From JAHHTP01 sp964587555 (GTDB lineage: Bacteria; Bacillota; Clostridia; Oscillospirales; Ruminococcaceae), in NCBI GenBank assembly GCA_964587555.1, contig CAZPLR010000005.1, forward strand, positions 1 to 64,000: DNA of 64,000 bases, read 5' to 3'. The notes under the pieces were generated by a model, which saw only the letters and a list, made by a program, of their open reading frames with translations, searched no databases and was not told where the DNA came from. Below are positions 1 to 7,166 of this stretch, in pieces. Both the position numbers and the translations under genes were made by a program. Each line of letters begins with the position of its first letter. Position 1 is the stretch's first letter.

Positions 1-194
1 CTCTGCGGCGGATAAGCGCCAGTACCTCCCTGTACGAAGTACTCTCCGCTTTGCTGCATCACCTGCGGCGCCCCGGAATTTACCGACGAAGTTGACCCGT
101 TGTTCGGATGGCAGACCTCGCCGCCAGACATCAAAACATATTCCTGCTGTTTTTTCGTTTCTTTATCCTTCTTGGATTTTCCAAAAAGTCCCAT
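1..194 (-). CDS. Hypothetical protein, N-terminal part, runs off the window
   Basis: Only the first 64 codons are present; the gene continues beyond the left edge. The ATG at 194 follows a clear GGAGG site. The visible product starts MGLFGKSKKDKETKK and is Lys-rich, then becomes Gly/Ser/Gln-rich and low in complexity, with a single Cys in GEVCHPNN. No domain, signal peptide or membrane segment can be seen. It lies downstream of the tRNA, behind that gene's terminator, so it is probably a separate transcript. I do not recognise the family. Confidence 0.6.
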   Translation of the reverse strand, partial: MGLFGKSKKDKETKKQQEYVLMSGGEVCHPNNGSTSSVNSGAPQVMQQSGEYFVQGGTGAYPPQ

Positions 195-242
195 CTCGCT
201 GCCTCCTTTTATCCTATTCACATGATATCTTTCTAAATAAAC

Positions 243-276
243 AAAAAGGATGCTTTTTCGTCATGAAAAAGCATCC
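243..276 (-). terminator. Rho-independent terminator after the tRNA
   Basis: A perfect 12-bp stem (248-259 with 265-276) closes a 5-base loop and is followed on the minus strand by five T (243-247). It sits just behind the 3' end of the tRNA and ends that transcript. Confidence 0.85.
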
Positions 277-280
277 TCTT

Positions 281-356
281 TGGTGGAGTATCAGGGGCTC
301 GAACCCTGGACCGACCGGTTATGAGCCGGTTGCTCTACCAACTGAGCTAATACTCC
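281..356 (-). tRNA. tRNA with CAT anticodon (elongator Met, or lysidine-modified Ile2)
   Basis: The reverse complement folds as a cloverleaf: acceptor arm GGAGTAT pairing with ATACTCC, D arm TAGCTCAGTTGGTAGAGC, anticodon stem ACCGG/CCGGT around loop CTCATAA (anticodon CAT), and T arm with GGTTCGAGCC. The body is 73 nt (284-356) with discriminator A, and CCA is encoded at 281-283. A CAT anticodon can be elongator tRNA-Met or tRNA-Ile2, where TilS converts C34 to lysidine. It does not look like the initiator, but sequence alone does not separate the other two. It has its own promoter and terminator. Confidence 0.93.
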
Positions 357-401
357 AGATGTTTTGTTCTTCTGAGAGCCTATCACCCGAGAACAGTATC
401 T

Positions 402-430
402 ATTATATCACGGATTTCTCCCGTTGTCAA
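402..430 (-). promoter_or_regulatory. Sigma-A promoter of the tRNA gene
   Basis: TTGACA (425-430), a 17-base spacer and TATAAT (402-407) are a full consensus match. Transcription would start about 40 bases before the mature tRNA 5' end. Confidence 0.88.
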
Positions 431-500
431 CCTTTTTTTACATAGATATCCTATTGCTAAATTTTTTGTTTTTTATGCAATAAGTCTATTGCGGTTCATG

Positions 501-528
501 AAAAAACAGCCGAGCAAAACCCCGGCTG
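501..528 (-). terminator. Terminator of the secDF transcript
   Basis: The minus strand has a CAGCCG/CGGCTG stem (523-528 with 507-512) followed by six T (501-506). It lies downstream of the small membrane protein gene and closes the secD-secF unit. Confidence 0.75.
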
Positions 529-564
529 CTTCCATCAATCCAAAATATAAAATCGCCTTTTCTA

Positions 565-804
565 TTAAGAAGCGATGCCATCCGTCCGATCGGTCAAAGG
601 AAGATCTCCGCAGGCAGAAAGGATCAGCGCGTCCAGATCAGAGTCCTTCTCGTGAAACGACTTCTCCAACGCACGATAACGTGCATTCGTCATGATTGCC
701 TGCAGCGCTTTCACAAGACCAAACACAGCCCCAGTCAAAGCAATAACCGAACCGGCCAAAATAGCAACAACAATCCACACATTCTGTTTCTGATGAGATT
801 TCAT
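565..804 (-). CDS. Small single-span membrane protein downstream of secF
   Basis: A 79-residue protein with one strongly hydrophobic segment (about residues 9-33) and a charged, mostly cytoplasmic-looking C-terminal half. The ATG at 804 has GGAGGG 7 bases upstream, and the gene begins 42 bases after the secF stop, before the operon terminator, so it is probably cotranscribed with secDF. I recognise no family. A small accessory of the Sec machinery is possible from position only. Confidence 0.6.
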   Translation of the reverse strand: MKSHQKQNVWIVVAILAGSVIALTGAVFGLVKALQAIMTNARYRALEKSFHEKDSDLDALILSACGDLPLTDRTDGIAS

Positions 805-846
805 CCGGACGCCCTCCTTACTTCTTCAAACCATAACTCGGAAAAC

Positions 847-1800
847 TTATTTACGCTTCTTCACCTTATGCGTTTTTTTCGATTTTGCGTCCTGCCAAAC
901 GACCCACAGCGGTCCTGCAATGCAGACACTGGAGTAAACGCCGGACAGCATACCGATGATGATCGGGAACGCAAAGCTGATAATCGACTGTACATTGCTA
1001 AAATACGCAACCAAGCATACAACCAGCATCGCCATGATCGTTGTCAATGTAGTATTGATCGAACGACTCAAGCACTGGTTGATACTCAGGTTTACAATCT
1101 CCGTATTGGTCCTGCTCTCGCCATAGTGCCGTCTATTTTCACGGAAACGGTCATAGATAACAATCGTGTCGTTGACCGAATAGCCTAAAACAGTCAATAG
1201 TACCGCGATAAAGTTATAGTCCAGCTCAATACGGAAAATAACAAACACACCATATACCACAATTAAGTCATGCAGCAGCGCAATGATTGCGGTAACGCCC
1301 GCAGACCAACCGCTGATGCGCTTAAAGCGGATCGCAATGTAAATGATGAGAATGATCGCCGCATATACTACGGCAAGCAAACTTTTCTTCAAAAATTCAG
1401 AACCGATGGATGGCTGTACATTCGTAACCGAAAGCAGCTTCAATTGATCGCCGTATTCCTCAGTCATAGCTGCTTCCAAGGCAACCTGCTCCTCTGAACT
1501 GAGGCTTTGCTCGTCCGCAATCGTAATATCCAGCTCATTTGGGTTATCGCCAAAAGACTGCTTGGTGGAAACAGAAACCTGTTTGCCAATCGCCTCCTCC
1601 GCAAGCGCATCCACGCCGCTGATGTCGGCGCCCTCCGCATAAGAGTAGGTAACAATCGAACCGCCGCGGAAATTGATATTTAATTTCACGCCAAACAAAG
1701 CGGTAAAGAGCAGGATGATTGCAAGCAAAACGCCGGAAATGATAAAGAAAATCTTCCTCTTGCCGACAAAATCAAAATGGAACTTTAAATTGTCGTTCAT
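847..1800 (-). CDS. secF: Protein translocase subunit SecF
   Basis: SecF forms a membrane complex with SecD that uses the proton or sodium gradient to pull exported proteins out of the SecYEG channel. The 317-residue protein shows the family layout: one N-terminal membrane span (about 15-38), a short extracytoplasmic region containing NINFRGGSIVTYSY, then five spans from about residue 135, with the conserved stretch VLGYSVNDTIVIYDRFRENRR and the C-terminal IGMLSGVYSSVCIAGPLWV. Its ATG overlaps the secD stop by 4 bases, indicating translational coupling. Length is usual for a separate SecF. Confidence 0.96.
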   Translation of the reverse strand: MNDNLKFHFDFVGKRKIFFIISGVLLAIILLFTALFGVKLNINFRGGSIVTYSYAEGADISGVDALAEEAIGKQVSVSTKQSFGDNPNELDITIADEQSLSSEEQVALEAAMTEEYGDQLKLLSVTNVQPSIGSEFLKKSLLAVVYAAIILIIYIAIRFKRISGWSAGVTAIIALLHDLIVVYGVFVIFRIELDYNFIAVLLTVLGYSVNDTIVIYDRFRENRRHYGESRTNTEIVNLSINQCLSRSINTTLTTIMAMLVVCLVAYFSNVQSIISFAFPIIIGMLSGVYSSVCIAGPLWVVWQDAKSKKTHKVKKRK

Positions 1801-3206
1801 GCTTTCTTCCCTCCATATAAAACCGGTTTCCGGAAGACCTTAAAGCGCGACAAGGATTTCAGCATGATGCGGGATACAAAGGTTCCGAAGAAGAGGTTCA
1901 AAATAACGCCGATCATCAGGGTGTAGCCAAAGGAGTAGATCGTGCCCTCTGCCGACGCGCCAAACATGAAATAAAGCGGCTTGAACAGCTCAGTCAGGAA
2001 TGTGCCCGAAGCGCCGAAGGTGCCCATCAAAATCAACGCTACAATAACAGTTGTCACGTTGCCGTCCAAAATAGCCGAAAAGGCATGCGAAAAACCAGCT
2101 TGAATTGAGCCGTCGATTGACTTACCGCTTCTAATCTCCTCTTTGATGCGCTCCGCCGTGATGACGTTCGCGTCAACGCCCATACCGACCGCAAGGATGA
2201 TGCCAGCGATACCAGGTACTGTCAACGTAAAGCTGTTGAGATCCGGGAAAAATCCAGTCAGCGCGGCAATCGAGCCGCCAATCTGTCCGATCAGGCAGAT
2301 GATTGCAACAAAGCCCGGCAGCCTGTAGTACGCAATCATAAAAATGGCGATCACGGCAAAAGCAATTAATCCGGAAAGCAGCATTGCATTTTTTGCGCCC
2401 TCGCCCAAAGTCGGGGTGATGACGGAATAGCTGCTGACATCCATTGAGAACGGCAGCGCGCCGCCGTTGATCTTGTTGGCAAGCGACTCGGCGCTCTCTT
2501 GATCAAAGTCGCCGTTAATCACAGCATTACCGTCTGTAATCGCAGCTTCAACACTCGGATAGGAAAAGCAGGTGTTGTCCAGCCAGATCGAGATGATCCC
2601 GTTGGTCTTGGAAAGTCTGGTCGTCGCCTCCGCAAATGCGTCGCGTCCGCTGTCGTTTAGCTGCAGCGAAACATACCAGCTTGCGGCAGAACCGGAACTG
2701 GTCTGTCCGTAAACAGCCTCCGCTCTTTTCACATCCTTACCTTCTAAAATGACGTTCTCCTCTGTCACACCGGTCGGCAGACCGTCATCATCTGTTTCAT
2801 ACCCCTCGCGGAAGGTCAGGACAGCGGTGTCACCTAACTCCTCTACAGCGGTGGACGGGTCAAAGTCTTCCTCATTGCTGTTCCAAGGGAATCGAACGAT
2901 CACACGGTCGGACATGGTATCTACATATACCTCATAGTCGGTGATGTTCATCGCAATCAAGCGCTGGCGCATGACCTCAGCCGCAGATTCCATCTGCTCC
3001 TCAGTTGGATCAATATCCTCTACCGGCGAGAAGATCGCCTCGACGCCGCCGCGGATGTCAATGCCCCAGCGAATATCATTTCCGCCCTTGATAACGACCG
3101 TTGAATTATCACCATAAGTAGTGGTAATACCGGTCAGCGCAAGTGTTGTAAACGCAAGAATCAGTACCGCCACTATGAAAAACACAGGTTTTCCAACGCG
3201 TTTCAT
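1797..3206 (-). CDS. secD: Protein translocase subunit SecD
   Basis: SecD is the partner of SecF in late protein export. The product has 469 residues: an N-terminal span (8-29), the large extracytoplasmic region (about 35-255) with the conserved WGIDIRGGVEAIF motif, and a C-terminal bundle of spans containing GIILAVGMGVDANVITAERI, the family's DANV signature. ATG at 3206 is preceded by GGAGG. It is the first gene of secD-secF-small membrane protein. In many clostridia secDF directly follows yajC-scfA-scfB; here that cluster is about 18 kb away. Confidence 0.96.
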   Translation of the reverse strand: MKRVGKPVFFIVAVLILAFTTLALTGITTTYGDNSTVVIKGGNDIRWGIDIRGGVEAIFSPVEDIDPTEEQMESAAEVMRQRLIAMNITDYEVYVDTMSDRVIVRFPWNSNEEDFDPSTAVEELGDTAVLTFREGYETDDDGLPTGVTEENVILEGKDVKRAEAVYGQTSSGSAASWYVSLQLNDSGRDAFAEATTRLSKTNGIISIWLDNTCFSYPSVEAAITDGNAVINGDFDQESAESLANKINGGALPFSMDVSSYSVITPTLGEGAKNAMLLSGLIAFAVIAIFMIAYYRLPGFVAIICLIGQIGGSIAALTGFFPDLNSFTLTVPGIAGIILAVGMGVDANVITAERIKEEIRSGKSIDGSIQAGFSHAFSAILDGNVTTVIVALILMGTFGASGTFLTELFKPLYFMFGASAEGTIYSFGYTLMIGVILNLFFGTFVSRIMLKSLSRFKVFRKPVLYGGKKA

Positions 3207-3353
3207 AGTTTATGCCTCCATACTATTTTTACCAATCTGCATCCTTTTATCATAATCGTCCGCCGCGCGCACCAGAAACCCGGCGGCAGACAAAGCACCC
3301 TTCTTCACTCAAAACCGGCGCATGAGATTACACGCGCAGTTGGCATCTATTCT

Positions 3354-3382
3354 ATTATAATATATTATTTGCGGCAAGTCAA
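3354..3382 (-). promoter_or_regulatory. Sigma-A promoter of secDF
   Basis: TTGACT (3377-3382), 17 bases, TATAAT (3354-3359). It predicts a leader of about 140 bases before secD, with a GC-rich imperfect hairpin around 3260-3292. I recognise no known riboswitch in that leader. Confidence 0.85.
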
Positions 3383-3456
3383 TCATTTTTTTGCGGACAA
3401 ACTGGATTTCTCACAATTTTTTCAAAGATTCCGCCGTGCTTCATGATCCGCGCCCG

Positions 3457-4503
3457 CTATGGTGCGCTTTCCTCCTCCGCAAGCGTAATACGCTGCTCTT
3501 TTTTGGCTGGCAGCAGCGCCTCGATCAGAATACGCCCCGCCCCCGCCAACGGCAGGGCCAAGATCAGCCCAATCGCGCCAAAAACTCTCGCGCAGATAAT
3601 CAGCGCAAAAATCCCTACTAACGGATGCACGCCTGCCGCGTTTGCCTGTACCTTCGGACCAATCACCGCTTCTTCCAATTGCTGCGCGGCAAGCAGGATC
3701 AAAAGCGCAGCGCCCGCTTGGGGTACGCCGCCGTCCAAAAAAGCCGTAAACACCGGAAGTATTCCGCCGACAAAAGGCCCGATATATGGGATAAAATCCA
3801 TAAAGAACAAAATCACTGCGAACAACAGCGCATTCTGTATGCCGCATAGATAAAATCCAACCCCGCAAAAAATGGCGATAAATCCCGCCATGAAAAGCCG
3901 CGCCTTCAAATAGGCGTGCAGCATCTTTCCCGTTTCCTCGCCAAACGACTCCAGTGCCGGACGCAGCGAAGCCGGCAGCTTCTGCCACAATCGCCTGTAA
4001 TCCTCCCGCTTGAGAAGCAGCAGATAGAAAACGCTCACGCCGATTAAACCCACGCTGCCAAGCGCAGAAAACACGCTCTGCGCAAGCTTTGGGGCGGCGG
4101 CGGCAGCAGTCTGCGCCATTTCTTTGAGATCCTCGCCAGACAGTGCAAAGGAATCCGTATTTATCCCAACCGTGTTCAAAAAAGACCGCGCGCTATCCAG
4201 ATAGCGGTCGATATTCTCGCCGTAATCCTGTAGATGCTGCCAAAGCTCCTCGACTCTATCCCGCAGAAGCGGGATCACGAACAAGAGCATCCCTACGGCA
4301 AATGCCAGAAAAAGGAAAACCAAAATCCCTACGGCAAGCCCACGCTTGCAGCTCAGCTTTTGCTGCAAGCGGTCGACCGCCGGCGCCAGCAGATACGCGA
4401 TCAGCGCAGCAAGCGCAAACTCGGCGCATAAATCTGAAAAAAAGTACCAGATCAGCAGCGCCGCTGCCAGAATCACAAGACTGAATTTTAAAGTTCGGCT
4501 CAT
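3457..4503 (-). CDS. AI-2E family transporter (PerM/YtvI-like permease)
   Basis: A 348-residue polytopic membrane protein with about eight spans: pairs at residues 6-45 and 55-85, a soluble-looking stretch at 85-150, then a dense block from 145 to 335. The C-terminal part with ALLFAVILFFMDFIPYIGPFVGGILP and the PxVQANAAGVHPLVGIFALI stretch is the family signature. Despite the name, substrates are mostly unknown; relatives include exporters and Na+/H+ antiporters. The Shine-Dalgarno before the ATG is weak. It follows yebC with tandem hairpins between the two genes. Confidence 0.9.
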   Translation of the reverse strand: MSRTLKFSLVILAAALLIWYFFSDLCAEFALAALIAYLLAPAVDRLQQKLSCKRGLAVGILVFLFLAFAVGMLLFVIPLLRDRVEELWQHLQDYGENIDRYLDSARSFLNTVGINTDSFALSGEDLKEMAQTAAAAAPKLAQSVFSALGSVGLIGVSVFYLLLLKREDYRRLWQKLPASLRPALESFGEETGKMLHAYLKARLFMAGFIAIFCGVGFYLCGIQNALLFAVILFFMDFIPYIGPFVGGILPVFTAFLDGGVPQAGAALLILLAAQQLEEAVIGPKVQANAAGVHPLVGIFALIICARVFGAIGLILALPLAGAGRILIEALLPAKKEQRITLAEEESAP

Positions 4504-4525
4504 TAAATCGCTCTTTTCTCTCCCA

Positions 4526-4567
4526 CCCCAATCTGATTGGGGCGGATCCCCAAATCCGCCGGGGATC
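4526..4567 (-). repeat. Nested and alternative hairpins between yebC and the AI-2E permease
   Basis: Three inverted repeats are packed in 42 bases: 4526-4533 with 4535-4542 (8 bp), 4541-4547 with 4554-4560 (7 bp), and 4545-4551 with 4561-4567 (7 bp). The last two share bases and exclude each other. No T run follows on the minus strand, so this is not a typical terminator. It may be an RNA processing or stabilising element, or an attenuator in front of the permease. Confidence 0.6.
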
Positions 4568-4587
4568 AGATGACTACGGTTTAATGA

Positions 4588-5325
4588 TTATTCTTCGTCA
4601 TTATTCTCCCAGTTATGCCAAACCTCCGTGACATCGTCATTATCATCAAGACTATCCAAAAGCCGCTGCATCTTGGTGATGCTGTCCGGATCGGTCAAAG
4701 CGGTATAGGTGTTTGGAACCTGCTCGACCTCAGCAGACTCAAACGCATAGCCCATGCCCTCAAGCGTTTCTCTCACCGACGAGAAATCGGCTGGATCGGT
4801 GTAGATAATCACCACGCCGTCCTCGCTCGCCAAGTCGGCAGCTCCCGCCTCCAGCGCGTCCTCCATGAGCTTATCCTCGTCCTCAACATTTTCCGAAAGG
4901 ATCGTGATAACGCCCTTCTGCTCAAACATGAACGAAACGCAGCCGGTCGTGCCTAAATTGCCGCCAAACTTATCGAAAATATGTCTGATCTCGCCGGCTG
5001 TACGGTTGCGGTTGTCGGTAAGACCCTCGACAATGACCGCAATGCCGTTCGGCCCGTAGCCTTCATAGCGCACATCCTCGTAATCCTCTTTATCGTTTCC
5101 GCCTGCCGCTTTTTTGATCACACGGTCGATATTATCGTTTGGCATATTCGCTGCCTTCGCCTTAGAAATTAAATCGCGCAGCCTTGGATTGACAGACGCA
5201 TCTGCGCCGCCCGCTTTGACCGCCACATTGATCTCTTTACCAATTTTGGTAAACACCTTTGCTCTCGCCTGATCGGCGATCCCTTTTTTTCTCTTGATGG
5301 TACTCCATTTAGAATGTCCAGACAT
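4588..5325 (-). CDS. yebC: YebC/PmpR family protein (TACO1-like)
   Basis: YebC proteins are about 245 residues and were long annotated as transcriptional regulators; recent work links them to translation of difficult (proline-rich) stretches. The product begins MSGHSKWSTIKRKKG, the near-invariant family start, and contains NVRYEGYGPNG-type and GCVSFMFEQKG motifs. A longer reading upstream is possible, but AGGAGG at 5334-5339 with 8 bases of spacing fixes the ATG at 5325. The gene is divergent from the NQ-rich repeat gene, and its Shine-Dalgarno abuts that gene's promoter. Confidence 0.94.
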   Translation of the reverse strand: MSGHSKWSTIKRKKGIADQARAKVFTKIGKEINVAVKAGGADASVNPRLRDLISKAKAANMPNDNIDRVIKKAAGGNDKEDYEDVRYEGYGPNGIAVIVEGLTDNRNRTAGEIRHIFDKFGGNLGTTGCVSFMFEQKGVITILSENVEDEDKLMEDALEAGAADLASEDGVVIIYTDPADFSSVRETLEGMGYAFESAEVEQVPNTYTALTDPDSITKMQRLLDSLDDNDDVTEVWHNWENNDEE

Positions 5326-5338
5326 CTTCATTACCTCC

Positions 5339-5369
5339 TGAATATTTTTCACCCCAAAGGGTCATACTA
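5339..5369 (+). promoter_or_regulatory. Sigma-G (forespore) type promoter of the NQ-rich gene
   Basis: TGAATA at 5339-5344, an 18-base spacer (5345-5362) and CATACTA at 5363-5369. This matches the Bacillus subtilis sigma-G consensus GMATR-N18-CATNMTA at every constrained position. No sigma-A promoter is visible for this gene. The start would be near 5377, about 70 bases before the ATG. Confidence 0.75.
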
Positions 5370-5449
5370 TGCTCGACGGGAGGAAAGGCGCACCGCACCT
5401 TTATCAGCATCCCGTATTGTTCATTTCTTTTTGAAAGGAAAGGATTTTC

Positions 5450-5741
5450 ATGATGAAACAGCAAAACAATCAGAACCAGAATCAGTCCCAGAATCAAAAC
5501 AACCAGAGCAGAAACCAGAACCAGTCCCAGAACCAGAATAACCAGAGCAGAAACCAGAACCAGTCCCAGAATCAAAANNNNNNNNNNNNNNNNNNNNNNN
5601 NNNNNNNNNNNNNNNNNNNNNNNNNNNNNNNNNNNNNNNNNNNNNNNNNNNNNNNNNNNNNNNNNNNNNNNNNNNNNCAGAAACCAGAACCAGTCCCAGA
5701 ACAAGCAGAATCAGGACAGAAATTTTGAAGACCTGTTCTAA
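5450..5741 (+). CDS. Asn/Gln-rich tandem-repeat protein, probably forespore-expressed (contains assembly gap)
   Basis: The ATG at 5450 (or the next codon, 5453) follows GAAAGGAAAGG. The product is almost only Asn, Gln, Ser and Arg, built from a 13-residue unit ending NNQSR, and finishes QDRNFEDLF before TAA at 5739-5741. The 100 N are a placeholder: reading straight across them puts the 3' flank out of frame, while a true gap of 9+39n bases restores both repeat phase and frame. It sits behind a sigma-G type promoter and ahead of a terminator. NQ-rich composition and forespore timing recall gamma-type small acid-soluble spore proteins (SspE), but no GPR protease site of the TEFASE kind is visible. 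Function is not established. Confidence 0.75.
5470..5705 (+). repeat. 39-bp tandem repeat array interrupted by the assembly gap
   Basis: A 39-base unit encoding 13 residues recurs at least twice before the gap and resumes after it. Copies differ by a few silent changes, such as AAC/AAT and CAA/CAG. The unit length is a multiple of three, so copy number can change without breaking the frame. Confidence 0.85.
5578..5677. other. Assembly gap (100 N)
   Basis: Exactly 100 undetermined bases, the usual placeholder for a gap of unknown size, inside the tandem repeat. The flanks rejoin in repeat phase if the missing length is 9 plus a multiple of 39. Confidence 0.97.
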
Positions 5742-5774
5742 TTGCCCGCGCTCTCTGCGCTGAAAACTGGCTTC

Positions 5775-5818
5775 ACAGATATGCTTTGTGCGAAAGCGCT
5801 AAGCATATCTGTTTTATT
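5775..5818 (+). terminator. Terminator of the NQ-rich gene
   Basis: A 12-bp perfect stem (5775-5786 with 5801-5812) with a 14-base loop is followed on the plus strand by TTTATTTA. The tail overlaps the end of the convergent yitT gene. Confidence 0.75.
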
Positions 5819-6704
5819 TATCCAGCGATTCCCGGAAGCCCTCCCCGATGATTTCACCAGAATTCATCACGATCATAAACGCGCGCGGATCGATCTGCTT
5901 TACAATGCGCGCTAACTGCACATACTCCTTCTGCGAAACTGCGCAGAGGATAAACGGTCTCCGCTCTCCCGTATAAGCGCCGGTCGCCTCCACAATGGTC
6001 GCGCCGCGCTCCATCTTTTCTATAATATGCGCCGATATCTCCTCCAAATGGTCGGAGATGATAATCATCGTCTTGCTCACATCAAAGCCGTAGATCACAA
6101 GGTCGATGCACTTCGAGCAAACAAAAACGCAGATGATCGCGTAAAGCGCCGCCTCCAGCGTGCCGTAGATAAACGCCGCGACCACAATCACCATAAAATC
6201 GGTGATAAAGGTGATTGTACCCATCTTAATATGCGGCATGGATTTCTGCATGATCTTGCAGATGATGTCCGAACCGCCTGAAGAACCGGCACGCCAAAGA
6301 ATCAGCCCAAGCCCGATCCCCATCAGCGCGCCGCCAAACACGCTCGCAAGCAGCATATTTCCGGTGTACGGCGGAAGATCTGCCAACACATAGTCGGTAA
6401 AGATGGTAAAGAAAACAAGCGAAATGCCTGTCTTGATCATGAAGTCCTTTCCCAACTTGATAAATCCGAGAATGACCAGCGGGACGTTGATCAAAAAACT
6501 CACCGCACCAATATTCGCCCATGGCAGCAGGTAGTTTATCACAGTGGAAATACCGGATACGCCGCCCGGAGCAATCTGGTTCGGCGCGGTGAACATCACC
6601 ACAGAAAGCGAGTAAAGAAATGTCCCAATAATCGTAATTAAAACATCCAGAGAAAAGGTCGCTTTCGGCGACATCTGCTTGCCTGGCGCGTTAGATAAAA
6701 ACAT
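5814..6704 (-). CDS. yitT: YitT family membrane protein (DUF161/DUF2179)
   Basis: A 296-residue protein with about five or six membrane spans in residues 18-195 and a C-terminal soluble DUF2179 domain (about 215-290) ending RAFMIVMNSGEIIGEGF. The N-terminal FTAPNQIAPGGVSGISTVINYLL and the GSSGGSDIICKIM stretch are typical of the family, which is widespread in Firmicutes with no firmly established transport substrate. It is the last gene on the minus strand downstream of mrnC, 48 bases away, and may share that transcript. Confidence 0.92.
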   Translation of the reverse strand: MFLSNAPGKQMSPKATFSLDVLITIIGTFLYSLSVVMFTAPNQIAPGGVSGISTVINYLLPWANIGAVSFLINVPLVILGFIKLGKDFMIKTGISLVFFTIFTDYVLADLPPYTGNMLLASVFGGALMGIGLGLILWRAGSSGGSDIICKIMQKSMPHIKMGTITFITDFMVIVVAAFIYGTLEAALYAIICVFVCSKCIDLVIYGFDVSKTMIIISDHLEEISAHIIEKMERGATIVEATGAYTGERRPFILCAVSQKEYVQLARIVKQIDPRAFMIVMNSGEIIGEGFRESLDK

Positions 6705-6752
6705 AACTATCCCTCACATCTCCTTTTCACACAAAACGCTTCGCTCAATTCT

Positions 6753-7154
6753 TTAAAGCTGCGGGAAGATTAGTGCGAAAAGCTCTGCCAAACGCGCATA
6801 TTCCCCTTTCAGATACAGCCAACCAAAGAGCGCCTCAAACCCCGTTGCCCGACGGTACTCTCCTAAATCCGCGTTTTTTGGCACTCTGCCGGCAGCGTTT
6901 CGCCCGCGTTTATAAACATCTGTCTCCTGCTCCGTCAAAACCGGCAGTAGGATGTTCATATCCTCTGACTGCGCATGCGCGCAGACCATTGAAACCGTCT
7001 GCTGATGCAGCTTTGCGACGTGCAGGTTGCCCTGCTCCATCACTTTGCGGCGGATGAAAAGCTCGAAAACCGCGTCGCCCATATACGCAAGTGCCAAGGA
7101 GTTATATTCGTTTGGGTTCAATACCCTCTGCGCTGGGAAACTGTCCCTCTCCAT
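6753..7154 (-). CDS. mrnC: Mini-ribonuclease III (MrnC)
   Basis: MrnC is an RNase III catalytic domain without the dsRNA-binding domain; in Bacillus it matures 23S rRNA ends. The 133-residue product has ALAYMGDAVFELFIRRKV, carrying the metal-binding Asp (D27), and the later ATGFEALFGWLYL helix where the family has its catalytic Glu. Length matches the family. It follows obgE by 12 bases, so translation is probably coupled. The full-size RNase III is at 57491-58210. Confidence 0.94.
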   Translation of the reverse strand: MERDSFPAQRVLNPNEYNSLALAYMGDAVFELFIRRKVMEQGNLHVAKLHQQTVSMVCAHAQSEDMNILLPVLTEQETDVYKRGRNAAGRVPKNADLGEYRRATGFEALFGWLYLKGEYARLAELFALIFPQL

Positions 7155-7166
7155 CCAGACGCCTCC

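Noticed and set aside
3422..3988. 188-codon minus-strand frame
   Set aside because: Alternate phase inside the AI-2E permease gene, rich in Arg and Gly.
5309..5704. Minus-strand hydrophobic frame across the N gap
   Set aside because: It is the antisense of the NQ repeat, which gives Leu/Val/Trp-rich repeats by composition. The plus-strand frame has promoter, ribosome binding site and terminator.
5470..5705. Could the repeats be a CRISPR array
   Set aside because: Units are contiguous without spacers, period 39, in frame, and the repeats are not palindromic.
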